The notes: generated by a model not told the origin, from the letters alone. Counted from the first letter of the stretch, positions 43,360-52,987 are shown. The stretch is DNA of 64,000 nt from Streptomyces sp. NP160 (GCF_006335115.1 NZ_VDMJ01000041.1:47043-111042); one strand, 5' to 3'. Numbers and translations are program-made.

Positions 43360-43929
43360 ATGAGCGACCTAATCACCGGACTGGTGTTCTGGGTGCTGGG
43401 GGTGCTTGCCGTCGTCAGCGGGGCGCTGGTGTTCCGCTTCGACTCGATGGCACGTGCCACCTACGCCCTGGCCGTCTCCTTCATCGCGGTGGGCGCTGCG
43501 CTGCTCCTGCTGCAACTGGACTACGTGGGGCTGGTGACCGTGCTCATGATGGTCATGGAGATGGCCGTGATGGCCATCTACATGATCATGTTCATGGGGA
43601 TGAACCCCGCTCTCATGCCCATGAGCATGGTCCACAGCCGGCGCACGGCTCTGGGCATCTCGGCGGGGGTCTTCCTCGTGCTCGCCGCGGGGATCGTGGC
43701 GGTGCCGTGGCCGCAGCGACGCGCGGCCCCCGCCGCTGACCTCACCGCCTCACTGGGCGAGACGATCATGGGCTCGAAGATGCTGGTGATGATGGGTATC
43801 AGCCCCGTCCTGTTCGCCACCGTCGTCGCTGCGGTCGTACTGGCCGCGCCGCGCACCCGCTACGACCGCTTTGGGGACGACCTGCGCTCAGCGCCGTCGG
43901 ACCCCCACCACGGAGGTGTGGGGCGGTGA
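43360..43929 (+). CDS. nuoJ: NuoJ-like membrane subunit, unusually Met-rich
   Basis: 189 residues with about five membrane segments. Position and length fit NuoJ. The third helix region, normally V-Y-x-G-A-x-M-V-L-F-x-F-V, reads VLMMVMEMAVMAIYMIMF and continues MGMNPALMPMSM, giving about a dozen Met within 35 residues. Such a Met lining could touch Cu(I), or be neutral drift. It is cotranslated with nuoK (GTGA overlap). Confidence 0.82.
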   Translation: MSDLITGLVFWVLGVLAVVSGALVFRFDSMARATYALAVSFIAVGAALLLLQLDYVGLVTVLMMVMEMAVMAIYMIMFMGMNPALMPMSMVHSRRTALGISAGVFLVLAAGIVAVPWPQRRAAPAADLTASLGETIMGSKMLVMMGISPVLFATVVAAVVLAAPRTRYDRFGDDLRSAPSDPHHGGVGR

Positions 43930-44228
43930 CCTTGGAAGCGGTGCTGCTGATCGCAGCTGCCCTGTTCAGCATCGGCCTGTACGGAGCGCTGTCCCAGCAG
44001 GTCGTGGTGATGGTGATGATGGGGCTGGAACTCATGCTCAACGGCGTCATCCTGGCTGCTGGAGGGCTGTGGTGGTTCCTGTCGCCGTCCCCCAGCGGCC
44101 ACCTGCTGCTCTTGGTGGTGGTCGCCGCGATGACCGTCGACATGGCCATGGGCTTCGCGGTGGCGGTGCTGCAGCACCGGACCCGCGGCTCGGACATGAC
44201 CGACTCCGCCACGGAGCTGTCCCAGTGA
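43926..44228 (+). CDS. nuoK: NuoK-like (Mrp MnhC-related) membrane subunit
   Basis: 100 residues, three membrane helices, GTG start overlapping the nuoJ stop. The first essential Glu is kept in MMGLELMLNGV. At the second, VVAAMTVDMAMGF has Asp where NuoK usually has Glu. NuoK contributes one proton half-channel in complex I. The short tail after the last helix is polar. Confidence 0.87.
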   Translation: MTLEAVLLIAAALFSIGLYGALSQQVVVMVMMGLELMLNGVILAAGGLWWFLSPSPSGHLLLLVVVAAMTVDMAMGFAVAVLQHRTRGSDMTDSATELSQ

Positions 44229-44265
44229 GCCGGGCGAGAGCGGCGGCCACCGGCGGGGCGGACAG

Positions 44266-46293
44266 GTGAGCGCGCAGATGAGCTCACTGCTGTGGGCGGT
44301 CGTGATGTTGCCAGCTGCCATCGGTGCCGTCTTGGCGCTGGTCGGGCACCGGCTGGACAAGGCAGCTGCGCCAGCAGCGGTCGTGACCGCCGCAGCCGGC
44401 CTGGTGCTGGCGGTCACGGCAGCGGTGCTGCACCCCTCCGCTGGTGCCCCGCTGGTGGTGGCCGGTGGGCTCGATCTGGCAGTGGACCCCCTGGGTGCGC
44501 TGATGCTGGTCACCACGGCCTCCGCCGTGCTGCTGGTCGTCATCTTCGCCGCCGGCGACATCCACGAGCACCGAGCCCGCTTCTTCGGCCTGCTGCTCAT
44601 CTTCAGTGCAGCAGCGGCCACGACGGCCACGGCGACAGCCCTCCCCGGGCTGCTGCTGGCCTGGGAGCTGATGGGGGCCTGCTCCTTCGCCCTGATCGGC
44701 TATCCGTGGCGCCAGGCGCGGACGGTGGGTTCAGGGACCACGGCCTTCCTGGTGACGCGGACCGGTGACCTGGGCCTCTACCTCGCTGTAGCGGCCGCCG
44801 TGGCAGGGGCTCCAGGGCTGGCCCTGGCAGACCTGCCCGTAGCGCACGAGCCCTGGCGCTCGGTGGCCGCCGCTGGCGTCCTGGCCGCCGCGATCGGGAA
44901 ATCAGCTCAGCTGCCCGTCTCATTCTGGCTGTCACGCGCCATGGACGGCCCCAGCCCGGTCAGCGCGCTGCTGCACTCCGCGACGATGGTGGCGCTGGGG
45001 ACCTTCCTGCTGCTGCGCACCACCGACCTGCTGGCTGCCACGAGCTGGGCGTCGGCCACCGCCGCCTGGGTCGGGGTGGTGACGGCGGTGGTGCTCGGTG
45101 CGGTCGCCCTGGCCCAGCGCGACTTGAAGCAGCTGCTGGCCGCCTCGACGGCTTCGCAGCTGGGCTACGTGGTGCTGGCCGCGGGCATCGGGTCGGTCTC
45201 CGGTGGGGCGGTGCAGCTGGTCGCCCACGCGGCGACCAAGGCCCTGCTGTTCCTCGCGGCGGGCGCCTGGTTGTCCCTGCTGGGCACGAGGCAGCTGTCC
45301 GCCCTGCGCGGAGCCGGGCGGCGATGGCCAGTGATCGGAGTGTGCGCCGCGGTGGGCCTGGCATCGCTAGCGGGTTTGCCGCCGCTGTCGCTGTGGGCCG
45401 CCAAGGACGGCGTGCTGGCCGCGGCGCGAGAGGTCTCCCCGGCGCTGTACCTCGCTGGTCTGCTGGGCGCTGCCCTGGCGGCTGCTTACGCCGCCAAGGC
45501 GTTGGCGGTGCTCTTGGGTCCCGAACCGCAGATCACCACGAGCCCTAGGACCCGCGAGGAAGAGGACCGCACGGGCCCCGGGGACCACGGCTCCGCCACA
45601 GCACACTGGACACCCCACGCCGGTGGTGTCGGTGGGCTGCAGCGGGTGCCGCTGGTGGTGCTCGCGGCGGCAGCTGCGGTGCTGGGAGCACTCGCCCTGC
45701 CGCCAGTGGCGCAGCGACTGCGAGGGGCTCTCGACCGTGCTGGCGCTCCACCGGCCACACCGAGCGTCGGTGAATTGGTGCTGTCGGGGGTGGTTGCCCT
45801 CGTAGTAGTTGCCGTGGTCATCGCGGCACAACTGCGCCGCTCGTCACCCACCACCTCATCGGTGCCCTCATCGTCGTCCTCCTCCTCTTACTCCTCGGCT
45901 GCGGCGGGTCCGACAGCCGAGTGGCGACAGAGCGGGCTGCGGACCCGGCTGCAGGACTGGCTACAGGGCTGGCTGGGGCTGGAAGCCGCCGCACACGCCC
46001 TGGTGGTGCGCCCCGTGGTGGGCCTGGCCACCGTGCTGGCGCGCTGGGATGACCGTGGGCTGGACCGCGGCGTGAGCGCTGTTGCGGCCGCCGCTACCTC
46101 GACGGCGCGCGGCGCTGCTCGTTTCGATGACCGGCGCGTCGACGGTGCCGTGCGCAGCGTCGCAGCCGCCGCCCGCGCCGCTGGCCGTCTGGCGCGGCGC
46201 TCCCAGAGCGGGCAACTGCACCGCTACTACGCGGCGGCTGCGGTGGTGCTGCTGCTGGCTGCTGTCTTGCTCGCCCTGGCGCCGAGCGCCTGA
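44266..46293 (+). CDS. nuoL: NuoL-like antiporter-type subunit
   Basis: 675 residues from GTG 44266 with about sixteen membrane segments and the long lateral helix at the C-terminus (around residues 560-640). Proton-path residues are visible: Glu in LLAWELMGACSF, Lys in AAIGKSAQLPVSFW, and the HSATMVALGTF motif. These suggest a working ion channel. A Ser-rich linker (PSSSSSSSYSSAA) precedes the lateral helix. The following helix repeats WDDRGLDRGVSAV and FDDRRVDGAVRSV, a tandem pattern seen in NuoL tails. Confidence 0.9.
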   Translation: MSAQMSSLLWAVVMLPAAIGAVLALVGHRLDKAAAPAAVVTAAAGLVLAVTAAVLHPSAGAPLVVAGGLDLAVDPLGALMLVTTASAVLLVVIFAAGDIHEHRARFFGLLLIFSAAAATTATATALPGLLLAWELMGACSFALIGYPWRQARTVGSGTTAFLVTRTGDLGLYLAVAAAVAGAPGLALADLPVAHEPWRSVAAAGVLAAAIGKSAQLPVSFWLSRAMDGPSPVSALLHSATMVALGTFLLLRTTDLLAATSWASATAAWVGVVTAVVLGAVALAQRDLKQLLAASTASQLGYVVLAAGIGSVSGGAVQLVAHAATKALLFLAAGAWLSLLGTRQLSALRGAGRRWPVIGVCAAVGLASLAGLPPLSLWAAKDGVLAAAREVSPALYLAGLLGAALAAAYAAKALAVLLGPEPQITTSPRTREEEDRTGPGDHGSATAHWTPHAGGVGGLQRVPLVVLAAAAAVLGALALPPVAQRLRGALDRAGAPPATPSVGELVLSGVVALVVVAVVIAAQLRRSSPTTSSVPSSSSSSSYSSAAAGPTAEWRQSGLRTRLQDWLQGWLGLEAAAHALVVRPVVGLATVLARWDDRGLDRGVSAVAAAATSTARGAARFDDRRVDGAVRSVAAAARAAGRLARRSQSGQLHRYYAAAAVVLLLAAVLLALAPSA

Positions 46294-46310
46294 CCGGAAG
46301 TGGTGTCCTC

Positions 46311-47918
46311 GTGTTGAGCCTGCTCGTCTTCATGCCGCTGGTCGCGGCTGGTGCCCTAGCTGTACTGCCGCGCGTGCCCGACGCGGCAGCGCGCTGGGCC
46401 TGGGTGGCTGTTGCCGGAGCCGAGCTGGTCCTGGTCGTCGCGATGGCCCTCGCCTACCGCACCCCCGCCCCCGGTGGCCTGGCCTTCGAGCAGCGGGTCC
46501 GATGGATCCCGGCTGTCGGGACCAGCTACCACGTGGGCCTGGATGGCATCTCCTTGCCGCTGGCGGCGCTGACGTGTGTGGTCTTCCTGGCCTGTGCGGT
46601 GTACGCGCTGCGCGAGGCGCACCGCCCGCGGGCTCAGGCAGCGCTGTTCCTGTTCCTGCAGACCGCCTGCCTGGGCGTCTTCGCCGCGCAGGACCTGGTG
46701 CTGTTCTTCGTCTTCTTCGACCTGTCGATCGTGGGGATGTACTTCTCCATCGCGGGGTGGGGCCATGGGGACCGGGCGCGCTCAGCGCTGCGCTTCTTCC
46801 TCTACACCTTCCTGGGCTCCCTGGCCCTGCTGGTCGCCTTCATCGGGCTCTACCTGGCATCGGCACCGCACACCTTCGACATCGTCGAGCTGGCGGCGAA
46901 CCCGCCGCTACAGGGATCACCGACCACCGGGGTGCTGGTGCTGGTCGCGGCGCTGGTCGGGTTGGGCATCAAGACGCCCGTGGCGCCCGTGCACACCTGG
47001 CTGCCACCCGCGCACACCGACGCACCGACCATCGGTTCGGTGGTCCTGGCGGGGGTGATGCTCAAGCTGGGCACCTACGGCCTGGTGCGGGTCGTGATGC
47101 CGCTGCTGCCCGATGCCTGGCGCGCTGCGGCATGGGTCGTCGTGACCCTCGGGATCGTCTCCGCGCTTTATGGGGCGCTGGTGGCGTTGGCTCAGAGCGA
47201 CTTCAAGCGGATGGTGGCCTACACCTCGGTGAACCACATGGGGTACGTGGTGCTCGCGCTCGGAGCGGCGGGCCTGGCGGGGGGTTCTGCGGCATCTGCG
47301 GCTCCTGGCGCGCCCGCAGGTGGGGCTGGCAGCGCCCTGGGGGCCGCCGCGGCCAGCAGCCAGCAGCTCGCGGTGATGGGGGCCGTGACGCAGATGGTCA
47401 GCCACGGCTTGATCACCGCTGCGTTGTTCCTGCTGGCCGGGGTGCTGCGCGACCGCACCGGCACCTACGCGATGGGGCCCGGCAGCACCGTCAGCGGCCT
47501 GGGACGGCTGGCGCCGCGGTGGGCGGCGCTGTTAGCGGTGGCCTCCTTCGCCTCCCTCGGGCTGCCGGCCTTCAGCGGCTTCGTCGCCGAGCTGCAGGTC
47601 TTCGCCGGCAGCATCGCGACAGCGCCGGTGACCGCGGTCGCACTGCTGGGCATCCTGATCACCGCCGCACTGTTCCTGCGGGCACTGCAGCACCTGCTGA
47701 CCGGGCCAGCGCGAGCCCCGCGGGGCGGGTTCGCCGACCTGCGGGCAGCCGAGGCGGTGCCCGTGGTGGTGCTGCTGGTGCTGGCCACCGCTATCGGTGT
47801 GGCACCCCAGCCGCTGCTGGACGTCATCGCTCCGACGTCGGCGTGGATCACCTCGGTGGTCACCTCCTCCGCGACGGACGCGGTCGCGGCCTCGGTGGCG
47901 GCACCGGCGGGGAGCTGA
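46311..47918 (+). CDS. nuoM: NuoM-like antiporter-type subunit
   Basis: 535 residues, about fourteen membrane segments. The helix 5 motif reads FVFFDLSIVGMYFSI, with Asp in place of the usual Glu; the helix 7 Lys is kept in GLGIKTPVAPVHTWLPPAH. FKRMVAYTSVNHMGYV matches the helix 8 Lys-containing stretch. A Gly/Ala-rich insert (about residues 320-350) is longer than usual. GTG 46311 lies 17 bases after nuoL. Confidence 0.9.
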   Translation: MLSLLVFMPLVAAGALAVLPRVPDAAARWAWVAVAGAELVLVVAMALAYRTPAPGGLAFEQRVRWIPAVGTSYHVGLDGISLPLAALTCVVFLACAVYALREAHRPRAQAALFLFLQTACLGVFAAQDLVLFFVFFDLSIVGMYFSIAGWGHGDRARSALRFFLYTFLGSLALLVAFIGLYLASAPHTFDIVELAANPPLQGSPTTGVLVLVAALVGLGIKTPVAPVHTWLPPAHTDAPTIGSVVLAGVMLKLGTYGLVRVVMPLLPDAWRAAAWVVVTLGIVSALYGALVALAQSDFKRMVAYTSVNHMGYVVLALGAAGLAGGSAASAAPGAPAGGAGSALGAAAASSQQLAVMGAVTQMVSHGLITAALFLLAGVLRDRTGTYAMGPGSTVSGLGRLAPRWAALLAVASFASLGLPAFSGFVAELQVFAGSIATAPVTAVALLGILITAALFLRALQHLLTGPARAPRGGFADLRAAEAVPVVVLLVLATAIGVAPQPLLDVIAPTSAWITSVVTSSATDAVAASVAAPAGS

Positions 47919-47921
47919 GCC

Positions 47922-49355
47922 GTGGAGCACGACGTGGCCATGCTGACCCCAGAGGTCTGCCTCCTGGTCGGCACCGTGACGTGCCTGCTCATGGGCAGTT
48001 TCCTGGCGCGTGAGCGGCAGCGCTGGTCGCGGGTGGTCGCCGTCCTGGCTCTGGTTGCGGCCGCGGTCACCGCGCTGGTGGGGCCGGCCTCGCCCGCCAT
48101 GGGTTCACTAGCCTTCCAGGCCAGCTACGCCCTGGACGCGCCGACCACGACCGCGCGGGTGCTGATCTGCGCTGCCACGCTGCTGGTGCTTCTGCTGGGA
48201 CGCGATGAGCTGGCGGGTGACCCGCGCGAGAGCGAGATCTGCTCGCTGCTGCTGGCTGCAGCGCTCGGCGCGGTGGTCCTCGCCGGCGCCAGCGACCTGC
48301 TCGTGCTGGCGGTGGCCTACCTGCTGGCGAGCATCCCGCTGTACGCGCTGGTGGGACTGGCGCGGACACCAGCAGCCGCTGAGGCCGCCTTGAAGACGTA
48401 CCTGCTCGGCGCGCTGCTGGGCATCGTCATGCTCTTGGGCGTGGTGGTGCTGGTGGCGCTGGCCGGCGGTAGTACCTATGCGGAGCTGGTCAGTGGGCTG
48501 CGTTCTGGCCAGGTGCCACGACCGCTGGTTGCTGTCGGGGTCGTGGCGACGCTGGGAGGGCTGCTGTTCAAGGCCGGGGCGGTTCCTGGTCACTTCTGGG
48601 TGCCCGACACCGCACAGGGAGCACGGACCGCGCTGGCCGCCTTCGCCACCACCGTGCCCAAGATCGGCGGCCTCATCGCGGCCTACCGGCTGGTCGATGC
48701 CACCGTCCAGAGCGGGGCCGTCCAGACCGGCACCGTCGTTGCCGGCATCGCGGCGGCGACGGCGCTGCTGGGCGTGCTGGCGGCCTTCGGGCAGGACGAC
48801 GTGCGCCGACTCCTGGGATGGTCCACGGTCTCCCAGGCCGGCTTCCTGCTGTTCCCGGTGGCGGCTGCGGGCCGCAGCGATCTGGCGCAACCCTCGCTAC
48901 TGCTGTACCTGGCCGGGTACGCCGCCGCCAACCTCGCTGCCTTCGCCGTGGTCGCTGCTGAGCCACACCGACGCACCCGCGAGGCTTGGCGCGGGGCCGC
49001 CCGGCGACGGCCCTGGGTGGGTGCAGCTCTGCTGGTGTCGCTGCTGGGTCTGGTGGGAACACCGCCCACCGCAGTCTTCGTCGGGAAGCTCACCACCTTC
49101 ACCGCGGCCTGGGACGGGGGACTGGCCTGGCTGGTGGTGCTGGGCGCGGTCGCGACTGCCGCTTCGTTGTTCCCTTACCTGCGCTGGTTGGCGGCTGCTT
49201 TCGCGAAGGCACCAGCCGATGAGGACGCCGGACAGGTGAGCCGGGGACCTTCGAGTGCTGCGGCCGCAGCAGTCAGCGCCGCTGCCGTGGTCCTCGTGCT
49301 CGGAGTGGGGGCTGGGCCGCTCTGGACGGCCCTCAGCGGGCAGGTTCTGAGGTGA
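47922..49355 (+). CDS. nuoN: NuoN-like antiporter-type subunit
   Basis: 477 residues, about fourteen membrane segments. The helix 7 Lys is visible in LLFKAGAVPGHFWVPDTAQG and VRRLLGWSTVSQAGF follows. At the helix 5 position, where NuoN has Glu, I read VAYLLASIPLYALVGL with no acid, so this half-channel may be altered. GTG 47922 lies three bases after nuoM. It is the last gene of the operon; no nuoC, E, F, G or I gene is found in the window. Confidence 0.88.
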   Translation: MEHDVAMLTPEVCLLVGTVTCLLMGSFLARERQRWSRVVAVLALVAAAVTALVGPASPAMGSLAFQASYALDAPTTTARVLICAATLLVLLLGRDELAGDPRESEICSLLLAAALGAVVLAGASDLLVLAVAYLLASIPLYALVGLARTPAAAEAALKTYLLGALLGIVMLLGVVVLVALAGGSTYAELVSGLRSGQVPRPLVAVGVVATLGGLLFKAGAVPGHFWVPDTAQGARTALAAFATTVPKIGGLIAAYRLVDATVQSGAVQTGTVVAGIAAATALLGVLAAFGQDDVRRLLGWSTVSQAGFLLFPVAAAGRSDLAQPSLLLYLAGYAAANLAAFAVVAAEPHRRTREAWRGAARRRPWVGAALLVSLLGLVGTPPTAVFVGKLTTFTAAWDGGLAWLVVLGAVATAASLFPYLRWLAAAFAKAPADEDAGQVSRGPSSAAAAAVSAAAVVLVLGVGAGPLWTALSGQVLR

Positions 49356-49498
49356 TCTGCCGGCGGCTGGAGCTCCCCGCCGCACGTGAGCTGACCCAGA
49401 TCGTGTGGTGACCTACTGGTCAGGCTCCTGCCCAGCTGCCGGCCGGCTGCCGGTCAGTTGAGCCTCACCGCCGGCGACGGCCGGGCGGGCGAAGAGGA

Positions 49499-49831
49499 TC
49501 AGGACTTCACCAGCCGGGCGATGGCCGCGGAGGCTTCGGCGATCTTCTCCTCGGCCTCAGGGCCGCCCGCACGAGCCGCGTCGACCACGCAGTGCTTGAG
49601 GTGGTCATCCAGGAGGCCGAGGGCGACGTTCTCGGTGGCCGCGGTCATGGCGCTGATCTGGGTGAGGATGTCGATGCAGTAGGCCTCGTTCTCCACCATG
49701 CGCTGCAGGCCCCGGACCTGACCCTCGATGCGCTTCAGGCGCGTGAGGTAGCGGTCCTTGTCGCTGATGTAGCCGTGGTGGTGGGCGCTCGGGGTGTCCT
49801 CGGTCGCCTCGGGGGCGGGGTGGTCGGTCAT
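49499..49831 (-). CDS. csoR: Copper-sensing repressor CsoR
   Basis: 110 residues. The CsoR/RcnR fold is plain, with the Cu(I) ligand set Cys-His-Cys in NEAYCIDIL and LDDHLKHCV. The N-terminus has a short His-containing tail (SAHHHGYIS). Apo-CsoR represses GC-rich dyads and is released by Cu(I). Four such dyads lie in the window. It is convergent with the nuo-like operon and downstream of copA. Confidence 0.93.
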   Translation of the reverse strand: MTDHPAPEATEDTPSAHHHGYISDKDRYLTRLKRIEGQVRGLQRMVENEAYCIDILTQISAMTAATENVALGLLDDHLKHCVVDAARAGGPEAEEKIAEASAAIARLVKS

Positions 49832-50047
49832 GGACGACTCCTTGGGCCTGCACCGACGTGCGGATAGGGGTGACGGGGTGGGTGGAGTGGCTCAGCGCCA
49901 CCATGGTGGCTCACGCGCTCGCTCGTGCGTGCAGGCCGGCTTCGGTCACCCGCGCAAGATCGCGGTCCGCTCCTGTGCGACGTTGGCCGGCCGTGAGCAC
50001 CTGGACGCGTGCCGCGGGCAGGGCTCGGGGCCACCTGCACGGTGGTG

Positions 50048-52414
50048 CTAACGGGAGCCCATGGGCTCGGTCGCGGTGAAGCGGCGCAGGCGCAGGCTGT
50101 TGCCCACCACGAAGACGCTGGAGAGGGCCATGGCCGCTCCGGCCAGCATCGGGTTGAGCAGCCCCAGCGCAGCGACCGGGATCGCAGCGGTGTTGTAGGC
50201 GAAGGCCCAGAACAGGTTGGACTTGATCGTGGCCAGGGTCCGCCGAGACAGGCGGATCGCATCGACCACGCCAAGCAGGTCCCCTCCCACCAGGGTCAGG
50301 TCTGAGGCCTGCATGGCGACGTCGGTGCCGGTGCCCATCGCCAGGCCGAGGTCGGCCTGGGCCAGGGCGGGGGCGTCGTTGATGCCGTCCCCAACCATGG
50401 CGACCTTCTTGCCCGCCTCCTGCAAGGCGCGCACGGTGGCGACCTTGTCCTGGGGCAGCACCTCGGCGATGACTTCGGTGATGCCCACCTGGGCGGCGAC
50501 GTCGCGGGCGACGGCCTCGTTGTCACCGGTGAGCAGGACCGGGGTCAGGCCCAGCTCCTTCAGCGCGGCCACGGCCTGGGCGCTGGTGGCCTTGACGGTG
50601 TCGGCGATGACGAGCAGGCCGCGGGCCGCGCCGTCCCAGCCGACGGCGACCACGGTGGACCCGCGGGACTCGGCCTCGGCCTTGGTGGCGGCCAGGTCCT
50701 CGCTCAGGGGCGCGCCGTGCTGGGCCAGCAGCGAGGCCCGACCCACGACGACAGAGCGGCCTTCCACGGTGCCGTGCACCCCGCGGCCCTCGTCGGTGGT
50801 GAAACTGGTGGGCACGGGCAGCACCTGGCCGCTGGTCCGATCGTCAGCCCGACCGTTGGTGCGGGCGCCTACGACGACAGCTCGGGCGATGGGGTGTTCG
50901 GAGGCGTCCTCGAGTGCGGCCGCCAGGCGCAGCAGCTCGGCCTCGTCGACGCCGGGGGCGGGGATGGTCCGGACCAGGCTCATCTGGCCGGTGGTGACGG
51001 TGCCGGTCTTGTCCAGGACGACGGTGTCGATGCGGCGCGTGGACTCCAGTACCTCCGGGCCCTTGATCAAGATGCCCATCTGGGCGCCGCGACCGGTGCC
51101 GACGAGCAGCGCGGTCGGGGTAGCCAGGCCCAGGGCGCAGGGGCAGGCGATGACCAGGACGGCCACTGCGGCGGTGAAGGCCGCCGAGGCCGGGAAACCG
51201 GCCCCCAGCCAGGCACCCAGAGTGATGACGGCGATGACCAGGACGACCGGGACGAAGACCGCAGAGATCTGGTCAGCCAGGCGCTGGACCTGGGCCTTGC
51301 CGTTCTGGGCGGCCTCGACCAGGCGGGCCATTTGGGCCAGCTGGGTCTGCTCGCCCACCCGGGTGGCGCGCACCACCAGGCGCCCGCCGACGTTCAGCGT
51401 GGCGCCCACGACCTCGTCGTCGGCGCTGACCTCCACGGGCACCGACTCCCCGGTGAGCATGGAGGCGTCCACGGCGGAGGTGCCGCTGACCACGACACCG
51501 TCGGTGGCGATCTTCTCGCCGGGGCGGACGAGGAAGTCCTCGCCCACGGCGAGATCGTCGATGGCGACGGTGTGCTCCACCCCGTCGCGCAGGACGGCGA
51601 CCTGCTTGGCACCCAGATCCAGCAGGGCCCGCAGGGCGGCTCCGGCGCGCCGCTTGGAGCGCTTCTCCACGTAGCGCCCCGCCAGGACGAAGGTGGTCAC
51701 CCCCGCGCCGACCTCGAGGTAGATGTTCCCCGCCCCGTCCGAGGGGGCCAGGGTCAGCTCGAAGGGGTGGACCATCCCGGGCATGCCCGCGGTGCCCAGG
51801 AAGAGGGCGTACAGCGACCAGGCCAGCGCTGCGGCGGTGCCCACGGAGACCAGGGTGTCCATGGTGGCGCTGCCGTGGCGCAGGTTGACCCACGCAGCCC
51901 GGTGGAAGGGCCAGGCTCCCCACACGATGACGGGGGCGGCCAGGGCCAGGGAGGCCCACTGCCAGTAGGTGAACTGCAGCGCGGGGATCATGGCCATGGC
52001 GACCACGGGCACTGTCAGCACCACCGCACCGATGAGCCGCTGGCGCAGCGAGGTCAGCTCGCGCTCGGCGCTGGTCTGCTCACCGCCGTCCGCGGCCGAT
52101 GACCCGGCTGCCGGGGCTGAGGCGTCGGTCTCCGAGCCACCACCGGGCACCGGTGGGCGCCTGGGGGCAGGGGCGGGAGGCAGGACCGCGGTGTAGCCGG
52201 CCTTGCTGACCTCGGTCAGCAGCACTGCGGGGTCGAAGCCCTTGGGAATGCTGACCTGGGCCTTCTCGGTGGCGTAGTTCACCGTGGCGTTGACGCCGTC
52301 GAGCTTGTTCAGCTTGCGCTCGATGCGCATGGCACAGGAGGCACACGTCATCCCCTGGATCTGCAGGGCGAGGGTGGACGAGTCCGCGGGTGCGGAGGGG
52401 TTCGTCGTGCTCAT
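50048..52414 (-). CDS. copA: Cu(I)-exporting P1B ATPase CopA
   Basis: 788 residues. One N-terminal HMA domain ([15 protein letters not shown] near residue 18) is followed by a Pro/Gly-rich linker and eight membrane helices. The transport site [10 protein letters not shown] lies near residue 430, DKTGT near 470, SEHPIARA near 510 and [11 protein letters not shown] near 675; all parts of a functional copper pump are present. It exports Cu(I) at the expense of ATP. It follows copZ and a small gene in the same orientation, under the double CsoR box at 52939-52987. Confidence 0.95.
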   Translation of the reverse strand: MSTTNPSAPADSSTLALQIQGMTCASCAMRIERKLNKLDGVNATVNYATEKAQVSIPKGFDPAVLLTEVSKAGYTAVLPPAPAPRRPPVPGGGSETDASAPAAGSSAADGGEQTSAERELTSLRQRLIGAVVLTVPVVAMAMIPALQFTYWQWASLALAAPVIVWGAWPFHRAAWVNLRHGSATMDTLVSVGTAAALAWSLYALFLGTAGMPGMVHPFELTLAPSDGAGNIYLEVGAGVTTFVLAGRYVEKRSKRRAGAALRALLDLGAKQVAVLRDGVEHTVAIDDLAVGEDFLVRPGEKIATDGVVVSGTSAVDASMLTGESVPVEVSADDEVVGATLNVGGRLVVRATRVGEQTQLAQMARLVEAAQNGKAQVQRLADQISAVFVPVVLVIAVITLGAWLGAGFPASAAFTAAVAVLVIACPCALGLATPTALLVGTGRGAQMGILIKGPEVLESTRRIDTVVLDKTGTVTTGQMSLVRTIPAPGVDEAELLRLAAALEDASEHPIARAVVVGARTNGRADDRTSGQVLPVPTSFTTDEGRGVHGTVEGRSVVVGRASLLAQHGAPLSEDLAATKAEAESRGSTVVAVGWDGAARGLLVIADTVKATSAQAVAALKELGLTPVLLTGDNEAVARDVAAQVGITEVIAEVLPQDKVATVRALQEAGKKVAMVGDGINDAPALAQADLGLAMGTGTDVAMQASDLTLVGGDLLGVVDAIRLSRRTLATIKSNLFWAFAYNTAAIPVAALGLLNPMLAGAAMALSSVFVVGNSLRLRRFTATEPMGSR

Positions 52415-52530
52415 CGAGGTGCCTTCCGTGCGGTCTTCGAGCGGTGGGCCGACAGCCGAGTGAACGGTGCGGCCACGGTCAGCGGGCCCAACCGGTCCAG
52501 CCGGTCAGCTGATCGACCCAGCTTGTGGGC

Positions 52531-52701
52531 CTAAGGGTTCATCGCGTGATCGCTGTCTTCGCCGTGTGAGGTGTCCGCGGAGGACTGCTGCCAGCGCTGG
52601 GCTGCCTCAGGCGGCGCCAGCGCCGAGGCGGTGGCGTAGGAGGCGCCGAAGGCCAGCGCGAGGCCGGCGGCGAAGACGCCGAGCCGTCCTGCGCTGTTCA
52701 C
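52531..52701 (-). CDS. 56-residue membrane or secreted peptide of the copper operon
   Basis: GTG 52701 overlaps the copZ stop (GTGA). The product has an N-terminal helix (RLGVFAAGLALAFGASYATA) and a short polar tail with His, Asp and Met (SHGEDSDHAMNP). It resembles the N-terminal part of longer actinobacterial membrane proteins found between copZ and copA, so it may be a shortened form. It lies within copZ-copA and should be copper-induced. Confidence 0.6.
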   Translation of the reverse strand: MNSAGRLGVFAAGLALAFGASYATASALAPPEAAQRWQQSSADTSHGEDSDHAMNP

Positions 52702-52907
52702 GGCACGGGGACAGCGGTGTAGCCGGCCTCCTCGACCGCGGCCAGCACCTGGGAGGTGGGCACGTCCTGGGTGGCCTTGACGACCAGGACTCCAGTGCTG
52801 GCGTCCACCTCGACCTCACGCACCCCGGCCAGGACGCTGACCTCCTCGCGCACGGAGGTCTCGCAGTGGCCGCAGGTCATACCACTCACCTGGTAGCGCT
52901 TGTCCAT
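52698..52907 (-). CDS. copZ: Copper chaperone CopZ
   Basis: 69 residues, one HMA domain with the Cu(I) motif GMTCGHC near residue 9. ATG 52907 follows AGAGGAG; the open frame upstream runs through the operator and is not used. CopZ carries Cu(I) to CopA. It heads the operon copZ - small gene - copA. Confidence 0.93.
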   Translation of the reverse strand: MDKRYQVSGMTCGHCETSVREEVSVLAGVREVEVDASTGVLVVKATQDVPTSQVLAAVEEAGYTAVPVP

Positions 52908-52938
52908 CGTCAGCTCCTCTCGACCGGTCATCCACCGT

Positions 52939-52955
52939 GTACCCCTGGGGGGTAC
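52939..52955. promoter_or_regulatory. CsoR-type copper operator (copZ side)
   Basis: GTACCCCTGGGGGGTAC forms a dyad 32 bases before the copZ ATG. With the box at 52972 it gives two CsoR sites in the copZ/53136 divergent gap. Confidence 0.7.
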
Positions 52956-52971
52956 CACCTCATCAAGGTAT

Positions 52972-52987
52972 TACCCCCCCGGGGGTA
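52972..52987. promoter_or_regulatory. CsoR-type copper operator (divergent side)
   Basis: TACCCCCCCGGGGGTA lies 17 bases from the first box. The pair may serve copZ leftwards and the His-rich membrane protein gene rightwards, or allow stronger repression of copZ alone. Confidence 0.65.
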
